64,000 nucleotides of DNA, taken from the NCBI RefSeq assembly GCF_014133895.1, contig NC_050730.1, positions 868,001 to 932,000 of the forward strand. The letters are read 5' to 3'. The position numbers and the translations under genes are program-made. Position 1 is the first letter of the stretch, and each line of letters starts with the position of its first letter. The notes under the pieces are model-generated. The model saw only the letters and a program-made list of their open reading frames with translations, was not told the origin of the DNA and made no database searches. This stretch comes from Torulaspora globosa. Lineage: Eukaryota > Ascomycota > Saccharomycetes > Saccharomycetales > Saccharomycetaceae. This document shows positions 28,107 to 37,473 of this stretch, one piece after another.

Positions 28107-30062
28107 TTAGCGTGCTAGTTTTAGAAGCAGTTTGGCTCCTTTATTCTCATCGCTGGAGTCGTCGATTTTAGACAGTATTTTCTTCAAATCTTTTGCGAAT
28201 TTGGCGCCTTCTTTCTCACTTTTCAACGTTTCGAACAGAGCCACTATGGTAAAAGAGCTGTTAGAATTATTGCACCACTCTATCAGCTTTTCAGGACCGA
28301 TTACCTCATCATAGAATCTCGCAGCGAACTCTACCCCGAGACCTTGCACCTTCTTTAGCGGTTCCACCTTCTTTTCCTTGTTATTCCATTTACCGCCTTG
28401 AATCAAAGACTTCAGCAGTCTTGTCGAAAATGGACTCTGCATTGGATGTCCCTCTTCAGAGATGTCGCCTTGGAAACTTTCTATGACGTTTCCAATGAGT
28501 TGAGAAAAGTTTTCGAGATCTTTGTCCTCTAGCTGCTCGAAAAGTTCATCGTTGACTAAGGCCTCAGATATGAATTGGCAGCCGAGATTCTCACTTAGCA
28601 GTTCCGAGCAATTCTTTGATAGGCATTTCAAAATCATAGGCGCAAATCTCTTCAAATGCTCGTGTCTTCTTTGTAGGGAAGGTTTTTTGGAAGTGGCTTC
28701 TGAAAGGGTAATGTATCTGTTCAACTCACTCAAAACATTTGGAGCAAAATATTTACCGTCCAGACCCAGCATAATATAGAGCCATGGCCTTCTAGCATAT
28801 TTGTCAGAAACAAATTCCTTCAGATGTTCTTTCACAGACGGACCAAATGATTTGAACATCAAAACGGTATCATCCACACAAAGCAAGGCAGTGATGAAAA
28901 CTATGTTACCATACTCATTCTTGATCAGTGAATCAGTATGGTTTTTCAACGTCTTAATTATTAACTTCCTCTCCTTCGCAGAGGCTCTTGCAATCAGAGT
29001 GCAAGCAACATCAGCACCCTCTGGCGTGTGGACCAACTCGGCAAATTGTTCGTGAACCAACTCAATCATCTCCGAAATCTCCTTCTCATTGGCCATCTTG
29101 ACGAATTCTCTCATCGCTGCGTGCAATATTTGGAAGCCCGTAGATCCCTTTTCAACTGAAGCTGTGATGGTTCCTAGAAGATTCCTCGAGATGATACTTC
29201 TCTTTTCGATGCTGCTCTCGCACACTTTCTCAATGGTCAAATCTTTATGCGCATCCTTGAAAACCGCATATTCCGAACCCCAAAATTCCCTTATCATTTG
29301 TTGTTTCTGTTGCTGAGATGCATAAAGCACGTATAAATCTTCCACCACATAAGCACCTTCGCGATGTCTCATCAATTTTCTCAACTTCCCATGCAGCTCA
29401 TCAATGATTATTTGTCTGGAATTCTTGGAGCCATAATGCAGTAGTTTAACAAGCAGATACTTACCATATGCGGAAGTTGCCAGCACGTAGAACTTTCCCT
29501 TCAAGGCATCGACAATCTGTTCACGGCGCTCCTTTGTCGAATACTTGACCAAAGTTTGAACCACACGAGAAGCATCATGTTTCAGCACAAGATCACTAAT
29601 GCAATCCTTAGAAAGCTCCCAGATCTCATTCGAAAGCTTTTCACGAACTGGTTTTGGAATCGGCGGATTCTTGACACGCAGTTTTTCCCAAAGCGATTTT
29701 ATACGCTGGACTTCCACGCCTGATTTTCTCATCATCTTCCTCTTTTTCAAAAGCTTTTTCTGTTCATCGTGATTATTAGAGCCATCTTCCTTGGTTTCGC
29801 TTTGGTCTTGCTCTTCGCTATCCTTCTCTTCCTCCTCATCATCGTCTTCCCCAGACCCAGACTCGACTTCGTCCAATTCGTCTAGTTCGTCCAATTCATC
29901 CCCGTCAGATGCCGCATCGGGCGATAGCTCGTTCATATCGTGATCACTTTCATCTGATGAATCTATCGAAATCTTGGGTTTCTTCAAAGTTTTACTATCT
30001 GCCTTTTTATCATCCTGATAAGAACGCTTATTAGCCTGTTTTTTCTTGCTGAGAGGTGCCAT
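28107..30062 (-). CDS. PUF6: Pumilio-family protein Puf6
   Basis: Puf6 is a nucleolar RNA-binding protein that takes part in 60S subunit assembly and represses ASH1 mRNA translation during its transport. The frame opens upstream, but MAPLSKKK at 30062 (651 aa, S. cerevisiae 656) aligns with the family start. The N-terminus is basic, then strongly acidic (Asp/Glu/Ser runs, residues about 35-100). Pumilio repeats fill about residues 120-620; examples are DASRVVQTLVKYSTKERREQI and AYGKYLLVKLLHYGSKNSRQIIIDEL. Upstream are the two signals of ribosome-biogenesis genes: PAC (GCGATGAG, 30153-30160) and RRPE (AAAAATTTTCA, 30167-30177). Gene order VPS3-PUF6-ITR1-SEC20 is as in S. cerevisiae. Confidence 0.96.
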   Translation of the reverse strand: MAPLSKKKQANKRSYQDDKKADSKTLKKPKISIDSSDESDHDMNELSPDAASDGDELDELDELDEVESGSGEDDDEEEEKDSEEQDQSETKEDGSNNHDEQKKLLKKRKMMRKSGVEVQRIKSLWEKLRVKNPPIPKPVREKLSNEIWELSKDCISDLVLKHDASRVVQTLVKYSTKERREQIVDALKGKFYVLATSAYGKYLLVKLLHYGSKNSRQIIIDELHGKLRKLMRHREGAYVVEDLYVLYASQQQKQQMIREFWGSEYAVFKDAHKDLTIEKVCESSIEKRSIISRNLLGTITASVEKGSTGFQILHAAMREFVKMANEKEISEMIELVHEQFAELVHTPEGADVACTLIARASAKERKLIIKTLKNHTDSLIKNEYGNIVFITALLCVDDTVLMFKSFGPSVKEHLKEFVSDKYARRPWLYIMLGLDGKYFAPNVLSELNRYITLSEATSKKPSLQRRHEHLKRFAPMILKCLSKNCSELLSENLGCQFISEALVNDELFEQLEDKDLENFSQLIGNVIESFQGDISEEGHPMQSPFSTRLLKSLIQGGKWNNKEKKVEPLKKVQGLGVEFAARFYDEVIGPEKLIEWCNNSNSSFTIVALFETLKSEKEGAKFAKDLKKILSKIDDSSDENKGAKLLLKLAR

Positions 30063-30152
30063 TGGCAAGGAGTAGCAGCTAATACGATATCTAATAGCAG
30101 CTACTAGATGAGCTGAGATGTAAAATCTCACATTGAACTGATGATTCTTTAA

Positions 30153-30177
30153 GCGATGAGCATCTCAAAAATTTTCA
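30153..30177. promoter_or_regulatory. PAC and RRPE elements of the PUF6 promoter
   Basis: GCGATGAG (30153-30160) fits the PAC element and AAAAATTTTCA (30167-30177) is a perfect RRPE on the opposite strand. They lie 91-115 bases upstream of the PUF6 ATG. The close PAC-RRPE pair is characteristic of the ribosome-biogenesis regulon, bound by Dot6/Tod6 and Stb3, and matches the job of Puf6. Confidence 0.7.
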
Positions 30178-30297
30178 GGCCTTTAATCTCTGTCATTAAG
30201 AACGAGCCGTATACATAAGAAAGTCATACCGATGACAGTAAATGGTCTAGAATATATTATGATTAAAAATTATTCAGTTAAATAAGGTATGGTTACA

Positions 30298-32043
30298 TTA
30301 TGCTTCTACTATTTCGTGAGTAGGTTCAAATTTGAGGTTGCTCATGGTTGCAACCTGTTGCTTTCTCTTCTTTGCAAGCATTTGAGATTCCTTGATGTTG
30401 AACCCATCCTTTAGAATGGTTTGAATCTCCTCCAGTTCAAGACCTGATAGCTCTGGATAACAAAAGTAACAGAACACTGTCGAAATACAGGCTAGGGCCG
30501 CGAAAAAGGCGAATGTACCAGATGGAGTGATATTCTGCAGCATTGTCAAGAAAGTGGAAGAAATAACGAGACATCCAGCCCAGTTTGTTGCGGTAGCCAA
30601 CGATGTCCCCACACCTCTAACGTTTTGTGGGAACAATTCGGATTGTTGCCATGGAACGGTACCAATCCCGAGAGCGTAGAAGGCGGCAAACAGAATGATG
30701 AACACGATGATCACTATCCCCCAGGATGAGAATCCACTGTGGGTCACTTCGGCGCTGTTACCGACAAATTTAATGCCAATGAAGTGGAATGCGATTGAGC
30801 AAACGACAAGAGCCATGGTCATACCTGGAAGCCCTATTAGTAAAATTGTCCTACGACCAATCTTGTCGATACTGAAGAACGCCACCAAGGTGAAGAGGAA
30901 GTTTGTACCGGAGACGACGATCGAGACGGCTGATGAGTTGGAGAATCCGACTGTCTCGAAGATAGTCCCTGAGAAATACATCAAGGAATTCCAACCGGTG
31001 AACTGTTGAATACCCTGAAGACCGCAACCAATTATAAGCGCCCTTAAGTTTGCTGGCTTTGTGTGTAGCTCTCTCAACATATTCCAAACCTTTCTAGTGA
31101 CAGTTTTACCTGGGATAGAATTGTTGAGCTCCATTAATTCCTTCACTTTTTGCGCAATGAGCTCGTCAGAAGCATTCCTGTAGCTCTTGCGCAACACTTC
31201 GGAAGCCTTATCAAGATTGCCCTTCATGACGTAATACCGAGGCGTATCAGGTAAGAAGAGGAAGCAAGTGAATTGAACCACTGTGGGAATCAAGGATAAA
31301 CCGACCAGAATTCTCCAACCATTGTGGACGTGATTGAGCCCAGCACCACAGCCGTAGGCGATCAATTGACCGCCGGTCAACCACAACGAATTGATGACTG
31401 TAAGCCGGCCTCTGATCATCTTGGGAGCAATCTCACTGATAAACAAGGGAGAGATCAGCGAACCGATACCAACACCAAACCCCATGACCAATCTCCCTGC
31501 GGCCATCTGCCAGAAAGAAAACGCAGCAGTCTGCAGAATTGCCCCGATGCAGAACATCACATTTGAGAGAAGAATGCATGTCTTTCTTCCATACAAATCA
31601 GCTGCGATACCAGCGAGTAACCCCGCAATCAAGGCTCCCAACGAAGTCGCTGCCGTCAAGATCTCTTTGTCTCCGTAAGTCAACTCTCTGCCCAGGTCCG
31701 TGCCGATCGAGATCAAAGCGCTGGAAATATAACCCGTATCATAACCAAACATAAATCCTGAAATCGACGCCACAAAGGTTAACACTATGATGAACGGAGA
31801 TATGCCCTGATTGAAAGTTATCATCACCGAGGTATCATCCTCGTCATTCACAGGTTTGATAAGAACATTATCTTTGTCTTCTCCCTTATCGTCTATCTCT
31901 TCCTCGAACCGTGCTACCGATGCCGACCCGTCAATTTTGCTGTCTTTCTGCAGGCCTCTTTTATGATGGATGTCTTCGCCATCTACCAGCATCGAATTCC
32001 CAGCACTATCCTGTAGTGACGATGTCGATTCACCACGCACCAT
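30298..32043 (-). CDS. ITR1: Myo-inositol transporter, Itr1/Itr2 type
   Basis: This plasma-membrane proton symporter takes up myo-inositol for phosphatidylinositol synthesis. The product has 581 aa (S. cerevisiae Itr1 584). A long hydrophilic N-terminus (about 85 residues) precedes twelve membrane helices of the sugar-porter family. The signatures are [16 protein letters not shown] in helix 1, [35 protein letters not shown] after helix 6, [18 protein letters not shown] in helix 7, [10 protein letters not shown], and a degenerate PETKG block ([11 protein letters not shown]) after helix 12. As the pre-duplication form it is ancestral to both ITR1 (YDR497C) and ITR2 (YOL103W). A UASINO-like site lies 121 bases upstream, consistent with Ino2/Ino4 control. 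Confidence 0.95.
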   Translation of the reverse strand: MVRGESTSSLQDSAGNSMLVDGEDIHHKRGLQKDSKIDGSASVARFEEEIDDKGEDKDNVLIKPVNDEDDTSVMITFNQGISPFIIVLTFVASISGFMFGYDTGYISSALISIGTDLGRELTYGDKEILTAATSLGALIAGLLAGIAADLYGRKTCILLSNVMFCIGAILQTAAFSFWQMAAGRLVMGFGVGIGSLISPLFISEIAPKMIRGRLTVINSLWLTGGQLIAYGCGAGLNHVHNGWRILVGLSLIPTVVQFTCFLFLPDTPRYYVMKGNLDKASEVLRKSYRNASDELIAQKVKELMELNNSIPGKTVTRKVWNMLRELHTKPANLRALIIGCGLQGIQQFTGWNSLMYFSGTIFETVGFSNSSAVSIVVSGTNFLFTLVAFFSIDKIGRRTILLIGLPGMTMALVVCSIAFHFIGIKFVGNSAEVTHSGFSSWGIVIIVFIILFAAFYALGIGTVPWQQSELFPQNVRGVGTSLATATNWAGCLVISSTFLTMLQNITPSGTFAFFAALACISTVFCYFCYPELSGLELEEIQTILKDGFNIKESQMLAKKRKQQVATMSNLKFEPTHEIVEA

Positions 32044-32395
32044 CTCTAGTTTTTCAAGTAAATGGCCTGCTATATGGTAAGTAGTAGATAATACCGAGAA
32101 GAACTGTCTTTATCAGGAAGCTCAATTCCCTATGAAAGTGACGTTTAAATCCTCGAGGAGGTCCATGTGCAATTCGGCGAATTTTTCGCTTCTAGCCGTA
32201 AAAATTTTGCAAAATCTGTTGAAATCGGCGAATCTGTAGAAAGGGCCGTACAAAGCCTCTCGCGATGAGATTGCAGAGAGCAATGGCCCATTGAAGGTAA
32301 GGAATGCCCAGATTAGGGCAGCTGGGCATCTGGAGGAGCACGATCTAGGCTGGCACTGAGAGGGTCTTCGGCGTTTTCGGACGGTAGGAGCAGAG
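32044..32395. promoter_or_regulatory. ITR1 promoter with UASINO-like, RRPE and PAC motifs
   Basis: CATGTGCAAT (32164-32173) matches the inositol-response element CATGTGAAAT at 9 of 10 positions, including the E-box core CATGTG, and lies 121 bases upstream of the transporter ATG. The same 352-base gap also holds AAAAATTTT (32200-32208, RRPE core) and GCGATGAGAT (32262-32271, full PAC), normally a ribosome-biogenesis signature. No gene that would explain the PAC/RRPE pair is visible here. Confidence 0.5.
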
Positions 32396-33424
32396 TCAAA
32401 GCTCGTCGTGGGTAAGGATCCGGCTTATCGCCTCGTCCACTGCTTGTTCGATGCTTTCAATCGTAGTTGATGTAGTACTGGCGGCGGTTCCGAGAAATGC
32501 GACCGGTGGGGTCGTCACTTTGTGTGGTTTGATGGGGAGCTTTCTTACTAAACCGAAGGTGACGAGGATTCCTTTGAAGAATCTGAAAGCCAGCCAGAAG
32601 AATAGTTTAACCGGTATCTTGAATATTCGCCTCCATAGGACCCAGGCAACGCAAAGGGACGCGAACGCCAGGGCGAGATACACGTCTCTTTTCTCCTGGT
32701 GCGAAGCCTTGTCCAGGACCTTGACCAGTTGAGCCGTCTTCACGAACACGGTCTCAAGCTGTATGTACTTGTCATTGACTTGAGTCAGGGAGTTGGTCTG
32801 CTCCCTTAGTTCGTCCAGATTCAGGTCACTCTGCAGCACCGCTGACTGCAGCACCTGATTGCCTCTTATCAGGTTGGCACTGACCTGCTTTGTCTTGTTG
32901 AGCAACCTGTCCTTGGTGGTTGCGCCCCGGTGGGAGTCCAGAGGGACCTCGTTTTCCGATGAACTGCTGGCGCTTTTGTCGAAGTGTACCGCGTTGGCTT
33001 CGATTGACTCGCCTCTCTTGGCGTGATCTTGTTCTGTAAGCGCCGCGTGGGCTTCCTTGAGAGCCACGGAATAGTTTTGTCTGTACTCGAAAAGCCAATC
33101 GATGCACCTGAGAAGAAACTCCAGATCTTCCACCATCTTACTCTTGGTAGATTTCTCTATCTCCCCATTGTGTTCCATCTCCAGAGAATCGTACGAATCT
33201 GTAGCGGTGCCTCTCCTCCATGTCACCCGAAGCCCGCGGTGAGAATTGTTTAAACATACTTGGACCGTTCTGATAAGAGATTCGTACTCCAGCATCATGT
33301 CGGCAGCTTCCTTGGCGCTATATCCCTCGGTCTGCGAGCGCAATTGACCGTTATTCACTTTCTGCAGCTCGCTCAACATAGAATTTCGCAGCGTTTCCAG
33401 CCGGGCCTTGTAGGATTCCATCAT
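32396..33424 (-). CDS. SEC20: ER t-SNARE component Sec20
   Basis: Sec20 is a membrane protein of the Use1-Ufe1-Sec20 SNARE complex that receives Golgi-to-ER retrograde vesicles together with the Dsl1 tether. The open frame begins with TTG, so I take the first ATG at 33424 (342 aa; S. cerevisiae 383). The N-terminal cytosolic part is helical (residues about 1-200). A SNARE-like coiled coil is at about 170-230 (ANLIRGNQVLQSAVLQSDLNLDELREQTNSL). One hydrophobic anchor region follows, and the protein ends with HDEL, the lumenal ER-retrieval signal typical of Sec20. It stands beside the inositol transporter, as YDR497C-YDR498C do. Confidence 0.94.
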   Translation of the reverse strand: MMESYKARLETLRNSMLSELQKVNNGQLRSQTEGYSAKEAADMMLEYESLIRTVQVCLNNSHRGLRVTWRRGTATDSYDSLEMEHNGEIEKSTKSKMVEDLEFLLRCIDWLFEYRQNYSVALKEAHAALTEQDHAKRGESIEANAVHFDKSASSSSENEVPLDSHRGATTKDRLLNKTKQVSANLIRGNQVLQSAVLQSDLNLDELREQTNSLTQVNDKYIQLETVFVKTAQLVKVLDKASHQEKRDVYLALAFASLCVAWVLWRRIFKIPVKLFFWLAFRFFKGILVTFGLVRKLPIKPHKVTTPPVAFLGTAASTTSTTIESIEQAVDEAISRILTHDEL

Positions 33425-33643
33425 CGTAACACAGCTGCTGCCCAAGCAATTAGCCCTGTGCCATATACTCAGCGAAGCCTTGAAGTGAAGCAGCTCATTG
33501 AACCTTTAACTGGTTAAGCATAAGCGTGTTCGTCAATAGTGATTAGTAATAGCCATACTCAAAGAAGGACGGCGGCTAATATGCTAATGTAGACTTAGAG
33601 TCGAGATGAGTTTAAACTTGGTCTACGACTGAGATTGGTATCA

Positions 33644-34663
33644 ATGACGGCTCCACAGGCGGTAAGTTCAGTTGCTTTGGTCAAGATAAAAGTGGAAAAT
33701 CCGGCCGAGCCGGTTTCTCTCCCACCAGCGGAGTTCTACGATAGCATAACCTCTAGCAAAGTAGCAGATTCTCCTAGCTGCTGCTTTATATTGTACTGTA
33801 TGAATAAGGTTCAGTTGGAGGTTGAGGTGGAAAACGGCAATGACAATCCGTTTGAGCTTTTCAAGGATTGCTATAAGCGTATCAAGAGAATGAGACGTGG
33901 CCAACAACTGCAGAGGTATTTCTCGGTAAGCAGCTTGAGGAGCCCCCTCGCGCAAGATTTGGGAGATCCCTGGGATGGGACGACCGTACTGAAAAGTGAG
34001 AGCGACGGCCAAGTGCCGGCAGCCTCAGAGATGTCGATTTACCCACAGATTCTGAGGTTCCACAGGTTTAACTCTCCGATAGACACCGAGAAGCACTTGA
34101 AAGCGTATCTTATTCGTTTCCAGTTGGTCCTGGAGAAGTTCAGCTCAGGTAATTTGTGTCAGCTCTATGTCAACTGGCTGAAATTGATCGAGTCGTATGT
34201 GGAACTGGTCTTTCGTGACCTTATAGTCAAGTGGTGCCAATATCTACATTCGATACGAGCTGCTGGCCAGCGGCGCAGCATGAAGGCTTCATTGGAGACG
34301 CTGTTGCCTAAAATCTGCAATCGATTTTGGAGGCTATACTTTGCGTTTCACCATTGCATACGTAAATCCATTGGATCTCTTACTACCCTCCTGTCGAGAC
34401 GTGCAGCCACCCTTAATCCAAAGTCACATCAAAAGACCGGCTCTAAAACGACGTTCGGATTATGGCTAGATTCAATCAACGGAATATTGATTTTCGGTAA
34501 TGGTATAGTGTCTCCTGCTGCGGACGCTGACTCACAGGGCGCGCATGTGGCTCCTGTTTGCGGTATCTGTCTGGATACGGTGGCCCCGGATACCACTACA
34601 AAGAGGCTGATTTTGTTCCTGAATTTCGCCATCGTAGAATGCTTCATAAATGAAATCGATTAA
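33644..34663 (+). CDS. Probable Ndj1-like protein (assigned by gene order)
   Basis: The frame opens with TTG, so the ATG at 33644 gives 339 aa. I see no signal peptide, no membrane segment and no clear domain; there is a Cys pair (SCCFILYC, about residues 46-53), a helical region rich in Leu and Arg (about 140-250) and a C-terminal GICLD patch. In S. cerevisiae the gene between the inositol transporter ITR2 (YOL103W) and WSC3 (YOL105C) is NDJ1 (YOL104C, 352 aa), the meiotic telomere protein that clusters chromosome ends in prophase I. Place, strand and length fit, and meiotic proteins diverge fast, so NDJ1 is my best guess. The sequence itself does not prove it. Confidence 0.7.
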   Translation: MTAPQAVSSVALVKIKVENPAEPVSLPPAEFYDSITSSKVADSPSCCFILYCMNKVQLEVEVENGNDNPFELFKDCYKRIKRMRRGQQLQRYFSVSSLRSPLAQDLGDPWDGTTVLKSESDGQVPAASEMSIYPQILRFHRFNSPIDTEKHLKAYLIRFQLVLEKFSSGNLCQLYVNWLKLIESYVELVFRDLIVKWCQYLHSIRAAGQRRSMKASLETLLPKICNRFWRLYFAFHHCIRKSIGSLTTLLSRRAATLNPKSHQKTGSKTTFGLWLDSINGILIFGNGIVSPAADADSQGAHVAPVCGICLDTVAPDTTTKRLILFLNFAIVECFINEID

Positions 34664-34744
34664 AGGAGTCATATGGCATTGCGATGTCCGCTTTTTCGGT
34701 TTAAACGAGTTTTGTTTTCGCCATTCGCATCGCTTTGCCTAACC

Positions 34745-34752
34745 CTAAACGA
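34745..34752 (-). promoter_or_regulatory. Sterol-response-like element upstream of ERG24
   Basis: CTAAACGA on this strand reads TCGTTTAG on the other and fits the AR1/SRE-type consensus TCGTTYAG bound by Upc2/Ecm22. It is 124 bases upstream of the ERG24 ATG. A near match (TTAAACGA) lies at 34702-34709. Control by sterol depletion is inferred. Confidence 0.4.
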
Positions 34753-34875
34753 CACGTTTCTGACTGCCCATCTCGTTGCTACGATATAAGTTCGCTTTAG
34801 AACCATTAATGTGGGACGATCCATACCACCCGCCGACTGATTGATAGGGACAAGAAGTAAAGGAATTCCCATTCG

Positions 34876-36189
34876 ATGCCATCCAAACTCAATCCGAGGA
34901 CGAAAGATGTGGAGTTCGGGGGAAGCCTGGGCGCGATAGCGATATCGGTAGGTTTACCGATTCTAACGATCATCCTTAATCAGATGGTGAGGCCCGACTA
35001 TTATATCAAGGGCTTCTTCAGTAATTTCCATCTAGCTGAGTTGTGGAACGGAATAAAACCTTCAAACTATTATTTCACCAGATTCGATCTCTGGACATAC
35101 TACACTACTTGGCACGTTGTACTGGCTGTTCTAGATGTCATACTACCGGGCAAAAGGATGAATGGCGTTGAGCTGAGAGATGGAACTAAACTGCCTTACA
35201 AGATCAATGGTATTGCAGTTTCCGCAGCAATGGTCTTGGTCCTGGCCTTTAGATGGCAATTGACTAAAGGCCAATTGCCAGAATTGCAGTTCCTGTATGA
35301 GAACCACGTTGACTTGTGCATCATCACTATCCTTTTCGCACTGCTTCTTTCCTTTTATTGTTACATTGCAAGTTTCGTTCCACTGTTTCGTAAGAATGGT
35401 TGCAAGACAAATGAAAAGATACTAGCCTTGGGCGGTAATACTGGGAATCCCATTTATGATTGGTTCATCGGCAGAGAATTGAACCCCAGAATTGGACCTT
35501 TGGATATAAAGATGTTTTGCGAATTGAGGCCCGGTATGTTGCTGTGGTTACTCATTAATTTATCCTGTCTCCATCACCACTACTTGAAGACCGGTGAGCT
35601 GAATAATGCCTTGCTGCTGGTGAACCTGTTGCAAGGTTTCTATATTTTTGACGGTGTCCTAAACGAAGAAGGCGTGTTGACAATGATGGACATCACTACT
35701 GATGGATTCGGGTTCATGTTAGCCTTCGGTGATCTTACATTGGTACCCTTCACTTATTGCTTACAAGCACGTTATCTGAGTGTCTCACCAATCACGCTTA
35801 GTAACTACCAGCTGATGATCATCCTCGGGCTCATGACTTTGGGATTTTATATTTTCCGTGCAGCCAATAAGCAGAAATCGGACTTCCGGCAAGGCAAACT
35901 GCCACACTTGAAGAGCATAGCCACCAAGCGCGGTACCAGGCTACTATGCGATGGATGGTGGGCCAAGTCGCAACACATCAATTATTTTGGTGACTGGCTG
36001 GTATCATTAAGTTGGTGCTTGACCACCTGGTTCCAGACGCCGCTGACTTACTATTATTCCGCCTATTTTGCTGCATTGCTCATTCACCGCCAACAGAGAG
36101 ACGAGCACAAGTGCCGCGAAAAGTACCAGGCAAGCTGGCAAGAATACGAGAAGCAAGTTCCATATAAGATTGTTCCTTATGTATACTGA
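34876..36189 (+). CDS. ERG24: Sterol C-14 reductase Erg24
   Basis: Erg24 reduces the C14-C15 double bond of the sterol ring after C14 demethylation, using NADPH, in the ER membrane on the ergosterol pathway. The product has 437 aa (S. cerevisiae 438) and aligns along its whole length. Eight to ten membrane segments are visible. The family signatures are LNPRIGPLDIKMFCELRPGMLLW, the second reductase signature near GDWLVSLSWCL, LLCDGWWAKSQHINYFGD, and the C-terminal RDEHKCREKY...PYKIVPYVY. Start ATG at 34876 gives the conserved N-terminus (LNPRTKDVEFGGSLGA). Fenpropimorph-type fungicides act on this enzyme in the family. The next gene, HCH1, is convergent, 77 bases away. Confidence 0.98.
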   Translation: MPSKLNPRTKDVEFGGSLGAIAISVGLPILTIILNQMVRPDYYIKGFFSNFHLAELWNGIKPSNYYFTRFDLWTYYTTWHVVLAVLDVILPGKRMNGVELRDGTKLPYKINGIAVSAAMVLVLAFRWQLTKGQLPELQFLYENHVDLCIITILFALLLSFYCYIASFVPLFRKNGCKTNEKILALGGNTGNPIYDWFIGRELNPRIGPLDIKMFCELRPGMLLWLLINLSCLHHHYLKTGELNNALLLVNLLQGFYIFDGVLNEEGVLTMMDITTDGFGFMLAFGDLTLVPFTYCLQARYLSVSPITLSNYQLMIILGLMTLGFYIFRAANKQKSDFRQGKLPHLKSIATKRGTRLLCDGWWAKSQHINYFGDWLVSLSWCLTTWFQTPLTYYYSAYFAALLIHRQQRDEHKCREKYQASWQEYEKQVPYKIVPYVY

Positions 36190-36266
36190 ATAGCTTCTTG
36201 CACAAGTTCAATCTAATATTCTATGTATTGTGATGCGGAAATGCTATGTGACCAGACCCTGCCTCC

Positions 36267-36710
36267 CTAGGAGTCCTGCAAGTCTTTCGAGTGTTCTCTG
36301 ATCAGCGTGGGCTGGTACGCCAGGAGGATCCCGTGGATCTCGGGATAAAATTCAGTCCTGACAAGCTGCTCAAACTCCTTGAAATCCTGATATCTAATCT
36401 CAAACTCCGTTTCGTCATGCATGAACTCTGGTATGTCCAACGATCCAGAGGCTAACTCATCTTCGCTTTCAAGTTGCAAGATCTTTATCGCAAGCGTTAG
36501 TTGCAGATCGAAATAGCAAATCGGTTTCCCCTTCCTTTGCGATACGTTAGAGTCACCGGAAACACTAGTCACTCTGGTGAGCATAATCTTGTGTTTCCCA
36601 TCTTCAGAGATGATTTGCAGATCGGACAACTTCTGCTCAAAATATTCTTTTGTCCACGGTAAGGTATTCTTATCGACCCAATGCCAATTGTTTGGATTCA
36701 ATACCACCAT
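36267..36710 (-). CDS. HCH1: Hsp90 co-chaperone Hch1
   Basis: Hch1 binds the middle domain of Hsp90 and modulates its ATPase. The 147-residue product (S. cerevisiae 153) is the Aha1 N-terminal domain alone: NPNNWHWVDKNTLPWTKEYFEQKL at the start includes the family NWHWV motif, and the second strand block is CYFDLQLTLAIK. The C-terminal Aha1 (SRPBCC) domain is absent, which separates Hch1 from Aha1. It is convergent with ERG24, as YNL281W and YNL280C are in S. cerevisiae. Upstream, CACGTG (36864-36869) could be a Cbf1 site. Confidence 0.95.
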   Translation of the reverse strand: MVVLNPNNWHWVDKNTLPWTKEYFEQKLSDLQIISEDGKHKIMLTRVTSVSGDSNVSQRKGKPICYFDLQLTLAIKILQLESEDELASGSLDIPEFMHDETEFEIRYQDFKEFEQLVRTEFYPEIHGILLAYQPTLIREHSKDLQDS

Positions 36711-36876
36711 GATTTCAAAACCCTCAACTACTTATCCTGCCAAAAATGTATGGCCATCCTTCAAGGCTAAACTCATCAAAGCTCATTATATCTGGCAACT
36801 CGCTAGAAGGCCAGCCAGTCTAAGAAACTTCTGGAATCTTTTTTCCACCGGTTAAATACTGTGTCACGTGATGCCT

Positions 36877-37473
36877 CTATCGCTTAGCAGCCGGCAGCGA
36901 CGTTCTGACCATCTTGACGTCGGCAGGCAGGTACTTGATCGAGTCCAGCCAGGGGAATTGCAACGGCGCGACTCGGGCTTTAACCTGTTTGACGAAGTTT
37001 TCGTTGATCTTGCCGTTGCAGCGCACCATGAGCAGCCCGTCCTTGCACTCAAGAGGAGATTGCGCAATGGCGGCCCTGATCTGCGGCAGCGCGCCCCGCG
37101 CCAATTGCACCAGCGTCACCTCCCCCGCGTACATGTAGCACAGCAGCGGTATCTGTTGCAACAGCACCGACGATACTCCAGAATCCTTAACGCAGACGTA
37201 CAAAATGACCTCCTCTTTAGCACCCACCGTACCGTCGAGGCGTCTGACGATCTCGTTGAAATCCGTGACGATGTCCCAGGGCCACTCCTGCGGCGGAACG
37301 TCTGCAAATTGCCGTACCTTGCTCAGTATGGTAGTCTCCAGCAGCTCCCAGACGATCGGTTGCTCTTCGACGTGCGGCCACATGTGACCCTCATTGGTGA
37401 ACGGATTGTCCAAAATCGGCCTGTATATCTGCTTCTTCTTGCTGATCTTCTTGTCTGCAGCCCTCAATGACAT
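36877..37473 (-). CDS. POP3: RNase P/MRP subunit Pop3
   Basis: Pop3 is a protein subunit shared by nuclear RNase P and RNase MRP, which process tRNA 5' ends and rRNA. The frame starts with GTG, so I use the first ATG at 37473 (MSLRAADKK; 198 aa, S. cerevisiae 195). The N-terminus is basic (ADKKISKKKQIYRP), then YRPILDNPFTNEGHMWPHV, typical of the family. The remaining part has an L7Ae/Rpp38-like alpha-beta pattern (VILYVCVKDSGVSSVLLQQIPLLCYMYAGEVTLVQLARGAL, KDGLLMVRCN). It sits next to HCH1 on the same strand, as YNL281W-YNL282W do. A Reb1 site (TTACCCGG, 37560-37567) lies 87 bases upstream. Confidence 0.9.
   Translation of the reverse strand: MSLRAADKKISKKKQIYRPILDNPFTNEGHMWPHVEEQPIVWELLETTILSKVRQFADVPPQEWPWDIVTDFNEIVRRLDGTVGAKEEVILYVCVKDSGVSSVLLQQIPLLCYMYAGEVTLVQLARGALPQIRAAIAQSPLECKDGLLMVRCNGKINENFVKQVKARVAPLQFPWLDSIKYLPADVKMVRTSLPAAKR

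Noticed and set aside
32262..32358. Box C/D snoRNA between the inositol transporter and SEC20
   Set aside because: Box D and a 5-bp closing stem can be drawn, but box C has a wrong base at a conserved position and no internal D'/guide was found; kept only as a side note to the PAC motif.
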